Source: Plenodomus lindquistii
Lineage: Eukaryota > Ascomycota > Dothideomycetes > Pleosporales > Leptosphaeriaceae
Direction of reading: 5' to 3'
Assembly: GCA_025504975.1 (NCBI GenBank)
Contig: JANUWI010000004.1
Location: 1,550,001-1,614,000 of the forward strand
Length of the DNA stretch: 64,000 nucleotides
In this document: one piece after another, positions 12,901-26,600 of the stretch
How the letters are laid out: the number at the start of each line of letters is the position of its first letter
Numbering within the stretch: the stretch's first letter is position 1
Position numbers and translations under genes: made by a program
Notes under the pieces: model-generated
What the model was told of the DNA's origin: nothing
Database searches by the model: none
Seen by the model: only the letters and a program-made list of their open reading frames with translations

Positions 12901-15574
12901 AAAAAGCTATAACTAGTCTCTATAAATTCTTTCTATAAATTCTTCTAGACGTACTTTTTAATAGCTTCTAAATTCTTAGTATTTTATTTATATAGAGAGC
13001 TAAAGTTATTAGGTAAAAGTTTATTTAGAATAATTTTATAGTTATATAGTTAGTATTCTAGTAGTTCCTCTATAGCTAATAAACTAAATACGTTCTAATA
13101 CTACTAGTAGTAGAGAAAAAGTTAGTTCTAGATCAAATAGTTATTTTTTTAAACGTTTTTTTTATTATAGTTTTTAAAAATCTAGTTAATTTTATATAGA
13201 CTAGTAGTAAAAAACTTATTCCTTTTCTTTTTTATATTAAAATAGAAGGTATTAGTAGAAATAATAGTAATTTAGAGACTAAAAGGGGTTTTGAAAGGCT
13301 TTTAGAGTAGCTCTAGTTTTTATATCTCTAAAAAGATATTCTAGTATTATAGAGCTTTAAAATTTCTATAAATATAATTAATTAAAAAGTGTAGGCTACT
13401 AGTTTTTTAATATAACTTTTTTTTCTATAAAGCGTTTTATTTTTTAATATTCAAAGTAATATGCTTTTTTAGTATTTTTTAATAGAGTTATATAAAAATT
13501 AGAAAAGTAGGGATATAGATTTTAGAGTAAATAGCTAGCTACTATAACTAGGACCTATCTATATCTAGTAGAATTTTAAACTTTTTTAACTATTATATTC
13601 TAATAATTATATTCTAAGCTTCTAGATTAAATATAATAAATAAATAGTTTAAAATTTTTTATCTATCTATAATTATATAGAGATAGATATATTCTATAAC
13701 TAGTAAAAAAATTTAGTCTTTAAACTATCTAGCTATTACTAGGTAGAGTAGTTTTTAAACTTTAGTTTAAAAAAAAAAAATAAAAAAAAATAATATATAA
13801 ATTTAAAAAAAAATATTTTTAAGCGCTAGTATTAATAAATAATAGTAGTTTTATACCTACGCCTAGGTTATATAAAATAGTAGATATAAAAAAAATAGAA
13901 ACTTTAAAATAGTTTTAAAAAATTAAAGTTTAATAGGTTATACTTTTAATTTAATTCTAAGTAGTATAATACTTTTAAAACTACTTATTTTCTATCTAAC
14001 TTTTCTCTAGGTCTAGTACTTTAGTAGCGTTATAATATTAGTTAGAGTAATTTTTAATTATAATTTTTTTTATTTATAGTAATAGATATTTATTAGTATA
14101 GTATTCTAGCTTATTATAGTTATAGTAGTTACTTAGTACCTTTTTAGAAGCTAGAGTAGCTGTTATTTACTATAAAAATACTATAGTATATTATAGAAAG
14201 GTTTAGAGAGCTATATATAGTGCTGTATTTTCTAAAGTCTTTTTTTAAAAAGTATTTAAACTAGGTTATACTATAGTTCTAGCTTAGAACTTAGTAGTAC
14301 TAATATAAAAAAAGTTCTAATAATATATATCTTTTAAGTAGGTTTTTTTTTCTATATTAAAAGTAGTAAAGTATTTTATTATATTTAGAAAAAAGTTATT
14401 CTAGAGATACTTAAACCTTTAACTAGAAATACGTAGGCTAAAAGTTATTTTTATCTATATATAGTAAATCTATTCTAAATATAGTCCGCGTTCTTTTATA
14501 GTATAGCTTAAAAAATAGACTTTAAAAATAAAAAAAGTTTTATTTTTCTTTATATATAGTTAGTTAAAAGTATTATATACTTTAGCCTATTTATTATTTA
14601 TAATAAAGTATCTATTAAGTATAGCTATTATAGCTTTTATAAAAAAAAGTAGTTAGCTTTATTATTAGATAGATATTAGAGTTTAAAATACTTTTTAGCT
14701 AAACTAAAAGTACTACTCTAGACTAGTACTATATAAGCACGCTTAGAATAGTAGTAGTTACTATTAATTTTAAATTAATCTAGTATTAAAGCTTTCTATT
14801 ATCTATAGATAGAGTTCTTTCTATCTAATAATTTAGAGATAGAAAAAGTACGCTCTAATAAACGTAGCTTTTTAAAAATATAAAAAAAGGCTTTAGAAAG
14901 TAATCTAGTTAACTAGAAATATTAATAAGTTTAAAAGTTTTAAATAGAGAATAGAGGTAAGTCTAGAAGCAGAGTTAAATAAAATTTTTTTTTTTAGTAA
15001 GTTTTATTTTACTCTATAAAGCTACTAATTTAGTGTATAGCTAGGCTATTATTTCTATAGCATTATTAAAAGTTATAGTTAGTAGATTTCTAGGTTCTAC
15101 TAAAGTAAATCTAGCTTCTATCTAACTCTAATTATTTTTTAATTAGCTAGTATTAGCTGTTTTCTATATTTTAAATATTTAATAAATTTATAAGCCTTTT
15201 ATAAAAGCTAGTTTTTTTTTTTTTATTTTTTAAAAAGCAGGATTTATTATCTATTAATAAAAATAGGTATTAGCTTTACTTTTAATCCTGCTAAATAATT
15301 AGTAGTTTTTAAATTTCTACTTTAGCGCTATCTAATATAACTTTTCTAAAAGTAATTTAAACTAGTAATACTATAGAAGTTTAAACCTATAAACTTTAGT
15401 TAACTAGAGATCTCTAGAATCTAGTTTTAGAATTATTAATAGATTTATTAGCGTTAATTAGAGCTAGAACTAAAAAGGTTTTAGAGGCTAGTTAACTAAA
15501 AGATTTAAATAATTTTTTTAAATAAATTAGTAATATTATATAGGCTGTTACTAGTAAAAAAAATATTTTTATAA

Positions 15575-15991
15575 TATAATAGTTTAAAAATATAAAGTGC
15601 TAAAAAGCGTTTAAATTAGCTTAAAAGTATATAGAAGTATATATAGATTAAAAAACTAAATAAATTATATTTTTATAAGCTTTATATAAAAAGATAAAAA
15701 AATTATACCTCTATAGTTCTATTAAAAAAGCAAGCTATATAGAGTAGAATTTAGTAGTAGTTCTAGGCCTTTATAGAGTTTTTTCTTTTCCTCTCCTGTA
15801 TTAGCACGTAGGTAATAGTAGAATAGAGATTTTTATAAAATTTAAACTAGGTATAGTATAGAGGTAGTTTAGGTAGAGATTAGTATAGTTTTCTATCTTT
15901 AATAAGCTTGTATAGAGAAAGATAGAGGTAGCTTATAAAGAGGCTTCTATAGCTAAAGGTTATTATTATAATAGAATAAAGCTTTATTATA
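15575..15991 (-). repeat. 5' LTR of gypsy G1
   Basis: 417 bp, same length and content as 8541-8957 and followed by the second CTATT target duplication at 15992-15996. Confidence 0.9.
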
Positions 15992-15996
15992 CTATT

Positions 15997-17585
15997 AATT
16001 ATATTATTAACTATAGTTACACATTTAGACAAGTGTTTTAATTTTCTATTATTTAAAAATATAAAGTATAATAAAAAAGCTACAATAATATATAATATTA
16101 TAGTATAATAGTAAATATATATACTAATACTTTTAGCTATTTATAAGTATAATATAGCTCTATTAATATTTATCTAATTATATACTAAATATAAGCTCTA
16201 TTAACTATTATATAAAGTATTTATTTAGACGTAGTAAATAGAATGTATATAAATAAAGTAATTAAAAAGTAAATAAAATTAAAAAGTATAAATAATAGTT
16301 CTAAAACTATAATAATTAGCTATAAGTAAAATAAAGCTATATAAATTTCTATAATATACTATATAGATAACTTTTCTACCTAGGCAAGTTTTCTATAATA
16401 TAAAAACTCTACTAAAATATACTATTATAATAGTAGTATATAATAAATAATTATAGTATATAAAAGTTTTAGTAAACTAATTTATTTAGAAATACTTTAT
16501 ACTTTTTATTTATATATACGCGTATTATACCTAGTTTTAATATACTTTCTATAGGAATATTATATAGGTTTACGTTATTTAGCGTATACTTTTTTTACTA
16601 CTTTTTTGCTATTACTCTACGCTATAATCTCTTTTAGAGTAGTTAAATATTAAACCTTTTTAATAGTAAAAGTACCTTTTTTCTATATCTACTTTTTCTA
16701 ATATAATTTATATTACGTAGTCGCTTTATTTACTATTTAAAATTTAAAGTTATATTTTTATATAAATACTATTAAATATATAATTATTTAAGTTTTTTTT
16801 TAGTAAACTTTATAAACGTATTTACTATACTAGTTAGTAAACTATCTATATAGCTTTAAACCCTTTTTTAAAAATACTCTAATTATAATTTAAATTAAAA
16901 AGTATTACTTAAAGTTTTAAAGTATTAAAGCTAATTAGTAATATTAAAACGTAATACTATATATAGTTAAATATTAAAGCTAAATATTATAGCTTTTAGC
17001 TTAAAAAGAAACTAGGTCTATACTTTAAAAGCTTTTTTTAATATTATTTTAAATAATAGTAGCGTTATAAAAAGTAATAAAATTTAATTAAAATTTAATT
17101 CTAGTAATATAGTGAATATAATTCTATATTTAATTTTTAGCTTAGTAACTATACGCTTTTTTTAAAAGTATTAAATAACCTATATAAAATAGCTATAAGA
17201 AGTATTAAAAGTATAGAGGTATATATAAAATAAGAATTTTAAATTTTCTATCTTATCTGTAGAATTAAATAAAAATATTACTTTTATAATAATTAATAAT
17301 AAATAAAGATATTATACTAATAGTTTTTCTTTTTATATAATTATTTAAGTACTTTAACTACTCTAAACTAAACTTATTATCTATCTAGCTATCTTTAAAT
17401 AGTATAAAAATTTAATTCTAATATATACTATTTTTTTATACTAGATAAAAATATAGGTTTTACTAGTAAATAAAATTAAAAATAGAATAGCCTACTTTAT
17501 TATATTAATACTTTAGATTACTATAGTTTACTTTTAGTTAGTTTACTATACTAACTTTAGTTATTTTTAATACTTTATATCTAAT
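15997..17585. other. Unassigned AT-rich RIPed sequence
   Basis: This continues the pre-insertion sequence 8426-8540 interrupted by G1. It has the same TpA-rich, CpA-poor composition as the relics around it. No protein relic, repeat partner in this window or open frame was recognised. It is probably an older, more decayed mobile element. Confidence 0.5.
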
Positions 17586-17589
17586 ACTA

Positions 17590-18145
17590 CTATTCTATAT
17601 TGTAAAAGAATTTTAGTAGAAATAATAATAAAAGATAAAGCTTTCTCTCTAAATAGAACTAGAATCTAGAAACTAGTTTAAAATAGGTAATTAATATAAT
17701 AGTAATTATAGTAGCTTATAAAAATAAATAAAAATATAAAGATAATTATTTAAATTCTAGATATCTATAAAATATAGAGATAAGCCTTTATTTATATAGA
17801 TAGTTACTATACAATTAATACTATTTTTAAATCTTTAAATTTTTTTAAATTCTTAATTCTAGGATTATCTCTATAATTTATAATACAAATAGTAAACTTA
17901 AAAATACTAGTAAATAACAAGTTAATAGTAAAAAATAGAAACTAAAGTAAATATATAATAATTCTATCTAGCTAATTATACCTATATTTATTTAAATAGA
18001 AATTTAGAAAATTCTAGCTAGCTTTATACTAGACCTAATTAGATAATATTTAGTATATTAGAGAGTAGAAATATTCTATATTTAGATCTAGAAAATATTT
18101 ACTAACTAGCTATAATATAGCTTATATAATTAAATTATTTAGTAT
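17590..18145 (-). repeat. Dispersed repeat M, copy 2 (reverse)
   Basis: Reverse-complement match to 7806-8425 and 36945-37505 along nearly its whole length. No coding content recognised. Ends approximate. The 200 bp from here to the pogo copy at 18361 hold nothing I can assign. Confidence 0.6.
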
Positions 18146-18360
18146 ATATAAAGTTAAACCTAGTTTATAACTAAGTAGTAAAACTTAGTATACTACTATA
18201 AAAAATAATTTTACACTTTCTTTTAAACTATAGAAAGAAAAATATTAATAATAAATAACTTTAAAGTATATTTATTAATATTTCTATATATAAATAATAA
18301 TAAAATAGAAATAATACTATTTTTATTTTAAATTTATTTTTAAATTTTTTTATTCTACTA

Positions 18361-20620
18361 ATATGTTCTACTAGTTAACCTAGTAACCTAGTAAACCTAA
18401 CAGTTTTCTTTAGTATTATAAATACTAAGTTTTTAATTATTATTATTATTACTCTTAATATCTAACTCTACTACTATAGAGCTTATATTTAATTTAGAAG
18501 TACTTTTTAAATTTTTCTAGTATATATAAGCGTTGTGCCTAGTCTTTTTATAATTACTATAGTATTAGATATCTAGTTAAATAGGTATTTAATTACTACT
18601 ACTATATATATATTTTAATAGAGTAGACACTATAATTAAAGCTATAATAGCTTATAACCTAGTACTATATTTAAAAGTACTTTTTTACTAAATCTTTTTT
18701 TTTATACTTTTTTTTTATTATTTTTACTAATTACTTTTTAACTTTATAAATATACGCTTAAAAAAAGTATTTTAGTATAGTATTAGTTTAGCTTTTTTTA
18801 TAAGCTATAAAAAGCTAGCTTATATAGTAATAAATAACTAAATAAAAAATTTATATATAAGCTTTAACTAAAACCTAAATTTATAAATAGTATTTAGAGT
18901 TTTAGATTACTATAAATTTACTAGTAAAAAAGGTTAAAGTAGAGTACGTATCTAAAAATTAATATAATCTAGTACTATCTATATATTAGTAGAGACTAGC
19001 TCTAACGCTTTAAAGGCTTTTTAATAGTTATTAACTATAAATATATTAAAAAATTATAATAAAGCTATATTCTATTACAACAACAACCTTTAGCTACAGA
19101 AGCCCCTTTATAAGCTACCTCTATTTTTCTCTATATAAGCTTATTAAAGATAGGAGACTATACTAACCTTTATCTAAACTACCTCTATACTATACCTAGT
19201 CTAGATTCTACAAGAATCTCTACTCTACTATTACTTACCTGCTAACATAGCAGAGGAAAAGAGAGAACTCTATAAAAGCCTAGAACTACTACTAAGCCCT
19301 ACTCTATATAGCTTACTTCTTTAATAGAACTATAGAGGTATAATTTTCTTATCCTTTTATACAAGGCTTATAAAAATATAATATATTTAGCTTTTTAATC
19401 CGCGCGTACTTCTATATGCCTTTAAGCTAATTTAGACACCTTTTAGCACTTTATATTCTTAAGCCGTAACAAAAATACGTTTTTAAAGGCTAGAAAAAAG
19501 CTTTTTTTATTAAAATAGAAAACGTATTAGCGTTCTAAATTTTATACGCGCTAGACATATTTATATTTTAATAATAAAAAATATACTATATTAAATAGCA
19601 AGAGGATATAAAATAAATAAGTAGGAATATAAAGTATTAGAATTTTATTTTTTATATAGTAGTTTTTAAACTTTTAGTTAGAATAGCTTTAATAGCTATT
19701 TAAAATTAGTAACTAGTATATTTTTACTTTTTACGCCTTTATATATATATTAAAGTACTTTAACTATTTTAGCCTAAATATATTATTTATTTAGCTATTT
19801 TTAGAGATTAATAGTTTCTAATTATAAAAGATACTAGCTTTTTTATACTATATAGAGATATATACACGTTTTTTATAAATAATAGAAAGTAGAGTTATAT
19901 TTTTTAAAATATATATACTTTAGATAATAGTAATTTATTTATAATTACCTAGCTAAATAAAGTCTAGCTAATTATATTTTTTAAAGTCTATACTAACTTT
20001 TATAGACCTAATTATATATATTTAGAAGCTAGTTTTATTAAAGTTATAGACGTTATTATTCTAGATACTATATTTAGCTTTTATTATATCTATAAATATA
20101 AACTATATACTAATAATCTCTAGATTTCCTTATTTTATTCTCTATCTATTTTTTATTTAGTTAAAAGCTATTTTAACTTTATTTAAGCGTGTTATAAAGC
20201 GCTTAGCCTAGTACTTATTTACTAGTATTCTATTATATACCTCTAGTATTTTATTAGCTATATTTTTTACTTTATATAGCTAGAGCGTAAACTTTTATAA
20301 ATTAAAGTTAAAAATATATTAGATAATTATCTATTTTTTAGTAGTAGTAAGTTTCTAGATACTAGATTAAATTTAAAAGCGTAGTAGAATTTCTCTAATC
20401 TATTTAAAAAGTTTATAATAACTAATACTAATAGTAGTAGCGCGTTAGTAGCTCTAAAATTAGCTAGTTTACAAGGCTATATAAGTAAATTTAAATTTAT
20501 TTTTATTCTAAATTAATATTATATTACGTTGTAAAGGTATTTAATAGAAAGTATAGTATTTATAACGCTAAACAAAACTATTAGGTTTACTAGATTATTA
20601 GGTTAACTAGTAGAATACGT
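18361..20620 (-). mobile_element. pogo/Fot1-like DNA transposon copy 1, RIPed, with a solo LTR inside
   Basis: The element is bounded by TA duplications (18359-18360 and 20621-20622) and has long terminal inverted repeats of about 70 bp containing CTACTAGTTAACC near both tips. Without the inserted LTR and its duplication it is about 1.84 kb, matching copies 2 (1844 bp) and 3 (1842 bp). The transposase relic reads on the minus strand and aligns with those of copies 3 and 4, in which pogo-type DDE landmarks are recognisable. Stops throughout show it is inactive. Confidence 0.85.
19055..19471 (+). repeat. Solo gypsy LTR (G family) inserted in pogo copy 1
   Basis: 417 bp, matching the LTRs of G1, G2 and G3, flanked by a perfect 5-bp duplication AAAAT (19050-19054 and 19472-19476). 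No internal gypsy sequence is present, so this is the product of LTR-LTR recombination. It keeps more CpA and TpG than the surrounding pogo sequence, so it is less mutated by RIP than its host. Confidence 0.9.
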
Positions 20621-20622
20621 TA

Positions 20623-22686
20623 TTAGTATTAGATAGAAAAAATATTAAAAGGATACTATTTTTTATAAACTTATAGAAAGCTAGTTTAACTTCCTATATA
20701 TATACTTTAATTTCTTAATAAATTAATTAAAACTATATTAATAATAGTAGAGTTTTTAGTTTAGTATATATAATAATATTAGGCTTTTTTAAAACTAGAG
20801 AAATAGAGCCTAGAAATTCTTTTTAAACTAAACTAGTAGAATGTATCTATAAGTACACTATTATTATTAAACTTAATAGCTATTAAAAGTTTTAGTAGTT
20901 AAATATTAAGCTCTATTATAGTTATTATTCTAAATAGAATAATAACTATTAGAGTATATTATTTTAAATAGAATAATAACTATTAGAGTATATTATTGCT
21001 CTAGTTTAACTAGATTAATTCTAGTAATAAGATATATAAATTTAGAATAACTAGAAGAGTTAGTAAGATTATCTGCTAAAATAGTACTAGTATTTCTATA
21101 CTCTAGATAAATACTATTACTAAATAGATTTTTTTTATAAAGTAACAAGTTACATCTATATGTTTAGTTCTAGCGTAGTAAATTAGATTTTTAGCTACTT
21201 CTATAGTAGATAAACTATCTATTTCAATTATATATACTCTATTAGATATATTATTAATACTATTTATTGCCATATTATTTAGAGTATTAAAAAATTTATT
21301 AATATAATTCTATACTTATAAAAACTTTTTAGTAGCTTTTTTTAACGCTATATATCTAACTTCTATAGAGCTTAGAGTAATAGTTTTTTATTATTTAGGC
21401 ATCTAACTAATAGGAATAATACTATTATTAGAATTATCTATTGTATTACGTAATATAAATATATTACTAGTAGTAGATGTTCTAGATTCTAGATTTCTAT
21501 TTTAATTAGATTTACTAATCTTTTATAAAGGCTTAAAAATAGAGTTATAGGTAGAAATTATATTCTAGCCTAGAAGTAAAATATTACGTAGAGAGCTAGT
21601 TTTCTATACGCGAAGTAGAAATATATTAGTATTTCTACTAACTAAAGTATACTAGCTAGATGTAGCCTAGCGTAGGTAAAGTAGAGTAGTTACTAAACCT
21701 CTAACTATTTAGAGGTTATAGATTTAATTTATAACATCTCTAATAAATCTATTATTTTATTTTTATTAGAATTTCTATTATATAGAGATAACTTTAATCT
21801 ATAATTTTTAGGTTTAATAATATAATTTTATACTTTTTTAATGTAATTATAATACTTAAAACTAGGATTAGATATAAATCTAGCTAGATATTGTATAGAA
21901 TAAACTAAGTCTAACCTAGTAAATATAGTTAAACATATAAAAAATCTAATTTTATATTAAAATCTATTATTATCTATAGAAGTACTTATTTCTAGATTTT
22001 TATCTAGTTTTATACCTATAGGTAAAGGTACATTACTAGGCTTATTATTAAATCTATTAAATTTTAATAAAAATTTATTTATAAAGCTTTTTCTATATAA
22101 TAATTATAGATTTTCCAAATCTATTTCTAATTATTTCTATACCTAGAAACTCTTTTATTTCTTCTAGAATACTAATATCTAATTTAGATTCTTTAGTTAA
22201 ATCTTTATATAGATTATTAACTAATTATAAATTATGTATAAAAATTAGTATATTATCTATATATATAGCTAATATAATAGGTTTAGTTTAATATCTAAAT
22301 ATACTAGTATCTATTTTTAAATATATAAATTCTAGTTTTTCTAGAATTTTAGTTAAAAATAATAACTACTATTTAGAGGCTTATTTAATCTATATACAGC
22401 TTTATTTAATCTATAAACTATTTTTTTATAGTTATTAGATTTAATAGCTAGATTAATCTAATTAAATAATTTCTTATTTTTTATAAAATTATCTTGTATA
22501 GCTTTTTCTAGGATATTCTTTTTAATCTTTATAGGTAGTTGTATAAATAAATAATTATTATCTATATCTATATTAAAAAAAGCTTTTTCTATATTCTAAG
22601 TATTAATTTTCTAATCTAGATAAATTAATATAGATAATAATAATTTAATTATTATAGGCTTACTAGTTAAAGTAAAAGTTACTTTA
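20623..22686 (-). pseudogene. Copia I, part 1: RT and RNase H relic and 3' end
   Basis: On the minus strand this is the C-terminal half of a Ty1/copia polyprotein. The RNase H block ARTKHIDV is read from 21152-21174. The RT core follows at higher coordinates, with recognisable segments for TAFLNGD-like and LNKALYGL-like blocks around 22370-22620. The frame is cut at 22686 by pogo copy 4 and resumes at 32029, where the preceding RT segment (KARWVAKGFL-like) is found. A 34-bp tandem duplication lies at about 20927-20996 in the 3' untranslated part. The LTR was not delimited. Confidence 0.75.
20927..20996. repeat. 34-bp tandem duplication
   Basis: Two nearly identical adjacent units of 34 bp, each containing AATAGAATAATAACTATTAG and differing at about one base (C/T). 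They lie downstream of the copia I coding relic. Confidence 0.85.
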
Positions 22687-23699
22687 TAACGTATTCTACT
22701 ACTAACCTAGCTATACTACTAAGCTAGCTACTTTTTATTAGTATTATAAATACTATACTCTATATAATATACTCTAATAACGTAACGCGATATTAATTTA
22801 AGCTAAAAGCTAATTAGAACTTGCCTATTCTACTTTTAAAGCTAGCTAATTTAGAAGCTAACAGGCTGCTGCTGCAGCCTTTAGAGTTAATTATTAGAGG
22901 CTTTTTAATTAGATTAATAAAACTACTCTATACGCTAAAATTTAATCTAATTACTAGAAACTTACTACTACTAAAAAGCAGATAATTATCTAATATATTT
23001 TTAATTTTAATTTATAAAAGTTTACTCTCTAGCTATATAAAGTAGAAAATATAGCTAATAAAATACTAGAGGTATATAATAGAATACTAGTAGGTAAGTA
23101 CTAGGCTAAACGTTTTATAACGCGCTCTAGTAAATTTAAAATAGCTTTTAATTAAATAAAAAATAAATAAAAAATAAAATAGGAAAATCTAGAGATTATT
23201 AGCAGGTAGTTTAAATTTATAGATAAAATAAAAGCTAAGTATAGTATCTAGAATTTTATATATAACTAGACTAACTTTATTTCCCTAAAAACCCTCTAAA
23301 CTGGCCGCAAAGTAGCTAAAAATACTTATAAAACTTGCTGCTTTTTCTCTATCTACTTTTAAAAGCCGTACAACGTCTGTACGTAGCGCTATTACTATGT
23401 AAAATAGGCACTTTTTAGCTATATATAAAGTTTTAGTGTTTTTTAGCGTTTTATTATATTTTTATTAGGTAGTCTAAACGCTAGGATAACTATTTATCTA
23501 TATTCTAGTCTTTACCTCTATTAAAATTTCTGCTGTATAACACCTTTTTCCGTCTATAAAGGCGTGTAACAATCTGTATCTCTATTATAGTACGTCTATA
23601 GAGGTTAATACCTGTTTTTATCTAGCTAAATTATAATTTTACTATTTTCTAACCTTTATTCTTTATCTACTGCATAGGCTGCAGGCTTTACTAGCCCTT

Positions 23700-26600
23700 T
23701 TTAGATTTCTATACTAATTATTTAGAAGCCCTTTACTAGCTGTGCCTACAGTGCGGCTCTATAAAAACCTCTTCTAGTTTTATTTTCTATACTAATCTAT
23801 AGATAGACTTTTTAATCTACCTATAATAGACGTTTATAGTTTCTATTCTTTAATACTAGTTTGTTACGCGCTCTGTAACAGGCCTATATAGTCTTTTTTT
23901 TTTAATTACGTAAATTAGATATACCTAAATCTAGCTAGGTTTCTTCCTTTTAGCCTAACTTAACCCCTGCTAATACTAAACTATATTAGTTTTAGTCTAC
24001 TACAACTAATTATAGTTTTAACTCTCTAGATAAAACTAATTATAGTTTTAACTTAGTAAAGAAAAGTAATTATAGTAAAAATACCTTTAGTTAATTATTC
24101 TAATACTTTCTTTATACTCTAGAATAGCCTGCTTTGTCTCTAGCTTTACTACTAATTACTTCTAAATACTATAATTTAGGCCTATTAAATATGTAATATA
24201 TCTTTTACAGCGCTCTATATTAGCTTACTAAATATTAGAGTAGTATAGGTACTAGCTCTAACGCTCTAGAGTTTACGTTTTACTATCTAAATAATTAGAT
24301 ATAGCTATTTAAGTTTACTACTTTACCTATTTACCTACAAGATTTACTTACTTTCTAGATTTAAAAGGGCTAGTATTTCTATAAAAAGCTATATACGTAT
24401 AATTTAGCCTTTACTTTTACTTCTCTAGACTATTCTACTACTAATTAGGGCGTATAGAGACACAGCGTGTATATTTTCTAGATATATAGCACGCTTTACT
24501 ACTATAGCAGCTCTATTAAAAAGCTAGATAGATTATTATTTTACTATATATAGCTTTATTTTTACAATCTCTAATATACGTTTTCTATTTATTACTAGCA
24601 GAATAATTAGCTCTAGCTTTATATTATCTAGAGGCTTATATATATACTTTATAAAATTAATAACTTTTATATAACTATTTACTAGACTACCTATAAGCAG
24701 CTGTAGTAAGTAGCTATAAATATCTATATTATTTTTATATTAAACTTTAAGTTTAATATAGAGACTAGTCTAGACTGTAGAAGAGAGAATATGCCTATAA
24801 ATAATAAAGTTAGTCTAGTAATCTCTAATAGAGCTGCAGGATATACAAGCTATTCTATTATTTTTACTATAAAAAAAGATACTACGCGTGTCTACTATAT
24901 TAGCTCTATATACTCTAGTTATATACCTTTATACTACGTTTTTATATTTTTTTATAGCGATAATAGTTAGTCCTTTAGTTTATAGCTCTATAACTAGAAT
25001 AGTTTATAGTTAAATAATAAGCTTTTATAGTAGATATACTACTACTATTATCTATATACCTATTCTAGCTATAGTATACAGCCTTTTAGGTATTACCACT
25101 TATTCTAGCAGTATCTAGTTAATATATAGGCTATTTGTAAATAGGCTTAGCTTAATTAGTATATAAACTACTAAAAAGAGATTTATACAGAGCTTTATAG
25201 CGGGGTTGCAGACGCTTTAGCTTATAATAATACTATAGAAGTACTATTTAGCTGCTAGATAATTCTGTTTTCTTTCTATATTAGTAGCTTGCGTTTTATT
25301 AGCTAGTGTTACTAGAATTTAATAGCTATTATCTATTATTTTAGCTAGCCTACTATGTTTATTACCTTTACTATAAGCTTATATTAGCCTAAAGTAACCT
25401 GTAAGCTTTATTCTAGAGAGACTAGCTTTAATTAGCTAGACTTTATTTACCGCGTGTTCTATTTAAAAAGCTAGAAACTTTTTTATTATATTAAAGGTAG
25501 CCTTTTTAGTTATTATATTAGTTATATATACACTATTAAGTACTAGAAGCGTAGTTTACTCTATATATACCTACTTTTTTTTTTCTACCTAAAACCTATA
25601 AAGCCTTTACAGATACTATAACTATTAATACTGCTATTTTAGCTAAAATTCCTACTTTTAAAAAAGATACTAATAGTGTTTTTACAGAGGTTATATAGAA
25701 GTTTATAATCTATAGGCCCTATAGTAAATATAACTAGAACACTCTCTATATAGTAAAATAACGTAATAGGCTGCTTAAAGCGTGCTCTAAAAAGTTCTCT
25801 AAACGCTTCTATAGTATAACTATAGTTTATAAAGATAGTTATTCTAAGTACTAGCGCTGTAATAATAGAAGAAAACTAGCTGTTTACTATAGAAATTAGG
25901 CTGTTTTTTTTAATAATTAGTAGGTTATTCTCTATAATTCTTTTCTACTCTATATCTTCTAGGTATATATTAATATTAAAATTTATAGTACTATTTACGC
26001 TATTAAGTATATCTATAAGTATATTTATAAAGGCACTAATTAAGTAGTTTTATCTATTAATAAGCAGGATAAAGTGTAGTAGTATTTTAATAGCTGTTAC
26101 GTAAGTCTTTCTAAAGCTATATAGAGAATAATAGAGTATCTAGTCTACTAGAAAATCCCTCTAGTAGTATCCTTTATAGTCTATTTATCTAATTAGTAGA
26201 TAGTAACTTTTCTAGCTAATACTACGCCTGTTTAACTCTACTAACAGCTTAAATAGTCTAATATAACTTTAACAGCTTTTTTTAAGTATAATATAGATAA
26301 TATAGATAGCTAGAATACGCTGTACTAGAATTTTCTAAGTTATTATATCTAGAACTCTACTTATAAAACCTAGTTAGTTTAGTAATAGTAATAAAAATAT
26401 ATAATTAGCTGTATATACTATTATAATCTATTATAAAGTAAAAAGTATTATTTATAGCTGCTTTTAATAGTTATCTATAGTCTAACGTTTTTTATAGACC
26501 TCTGTACTTTTAATATAATTAAGTACTTTACTTTTTAGGCTGCTGCAGCTGCGTAAGGTCTATTTACTAATAATAGTAACTAGTTATAGTCTTTTATAGA

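Larger units (their letters stand above)
8541..15991 (-). mobile_element. Ty3/gypsy retrotransposon G1, structurally complete, RIP-degraded
   Basis: A 7451-bp element bounded by two 417-bp LTRs and a perfect 5-bp target duplication CTATT (8536-8540 and 15992-15996). It reads on the minus strand: gag lies roughly at 13900-15570, then protease, RT with a YLDN relic of the YLDD box near 12541-12560, RNase H near 11900-12050 and integrase toward 10300. It is homologous to G2 and G3 on the other strand. All frames carry many stops from C to T and G to A changes, so it is dead. Between pol and the 3' LTR lies about 1.3 kb with a possible antisense frame (see separate entry). Confidence 0.9.

Noticed and set aside
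20927..20996. CRISPR-like direct repeats here and at 35961-36026
   Set aside because: Only two or three adjacent units without spacers, in a eukaryotic transposon context.
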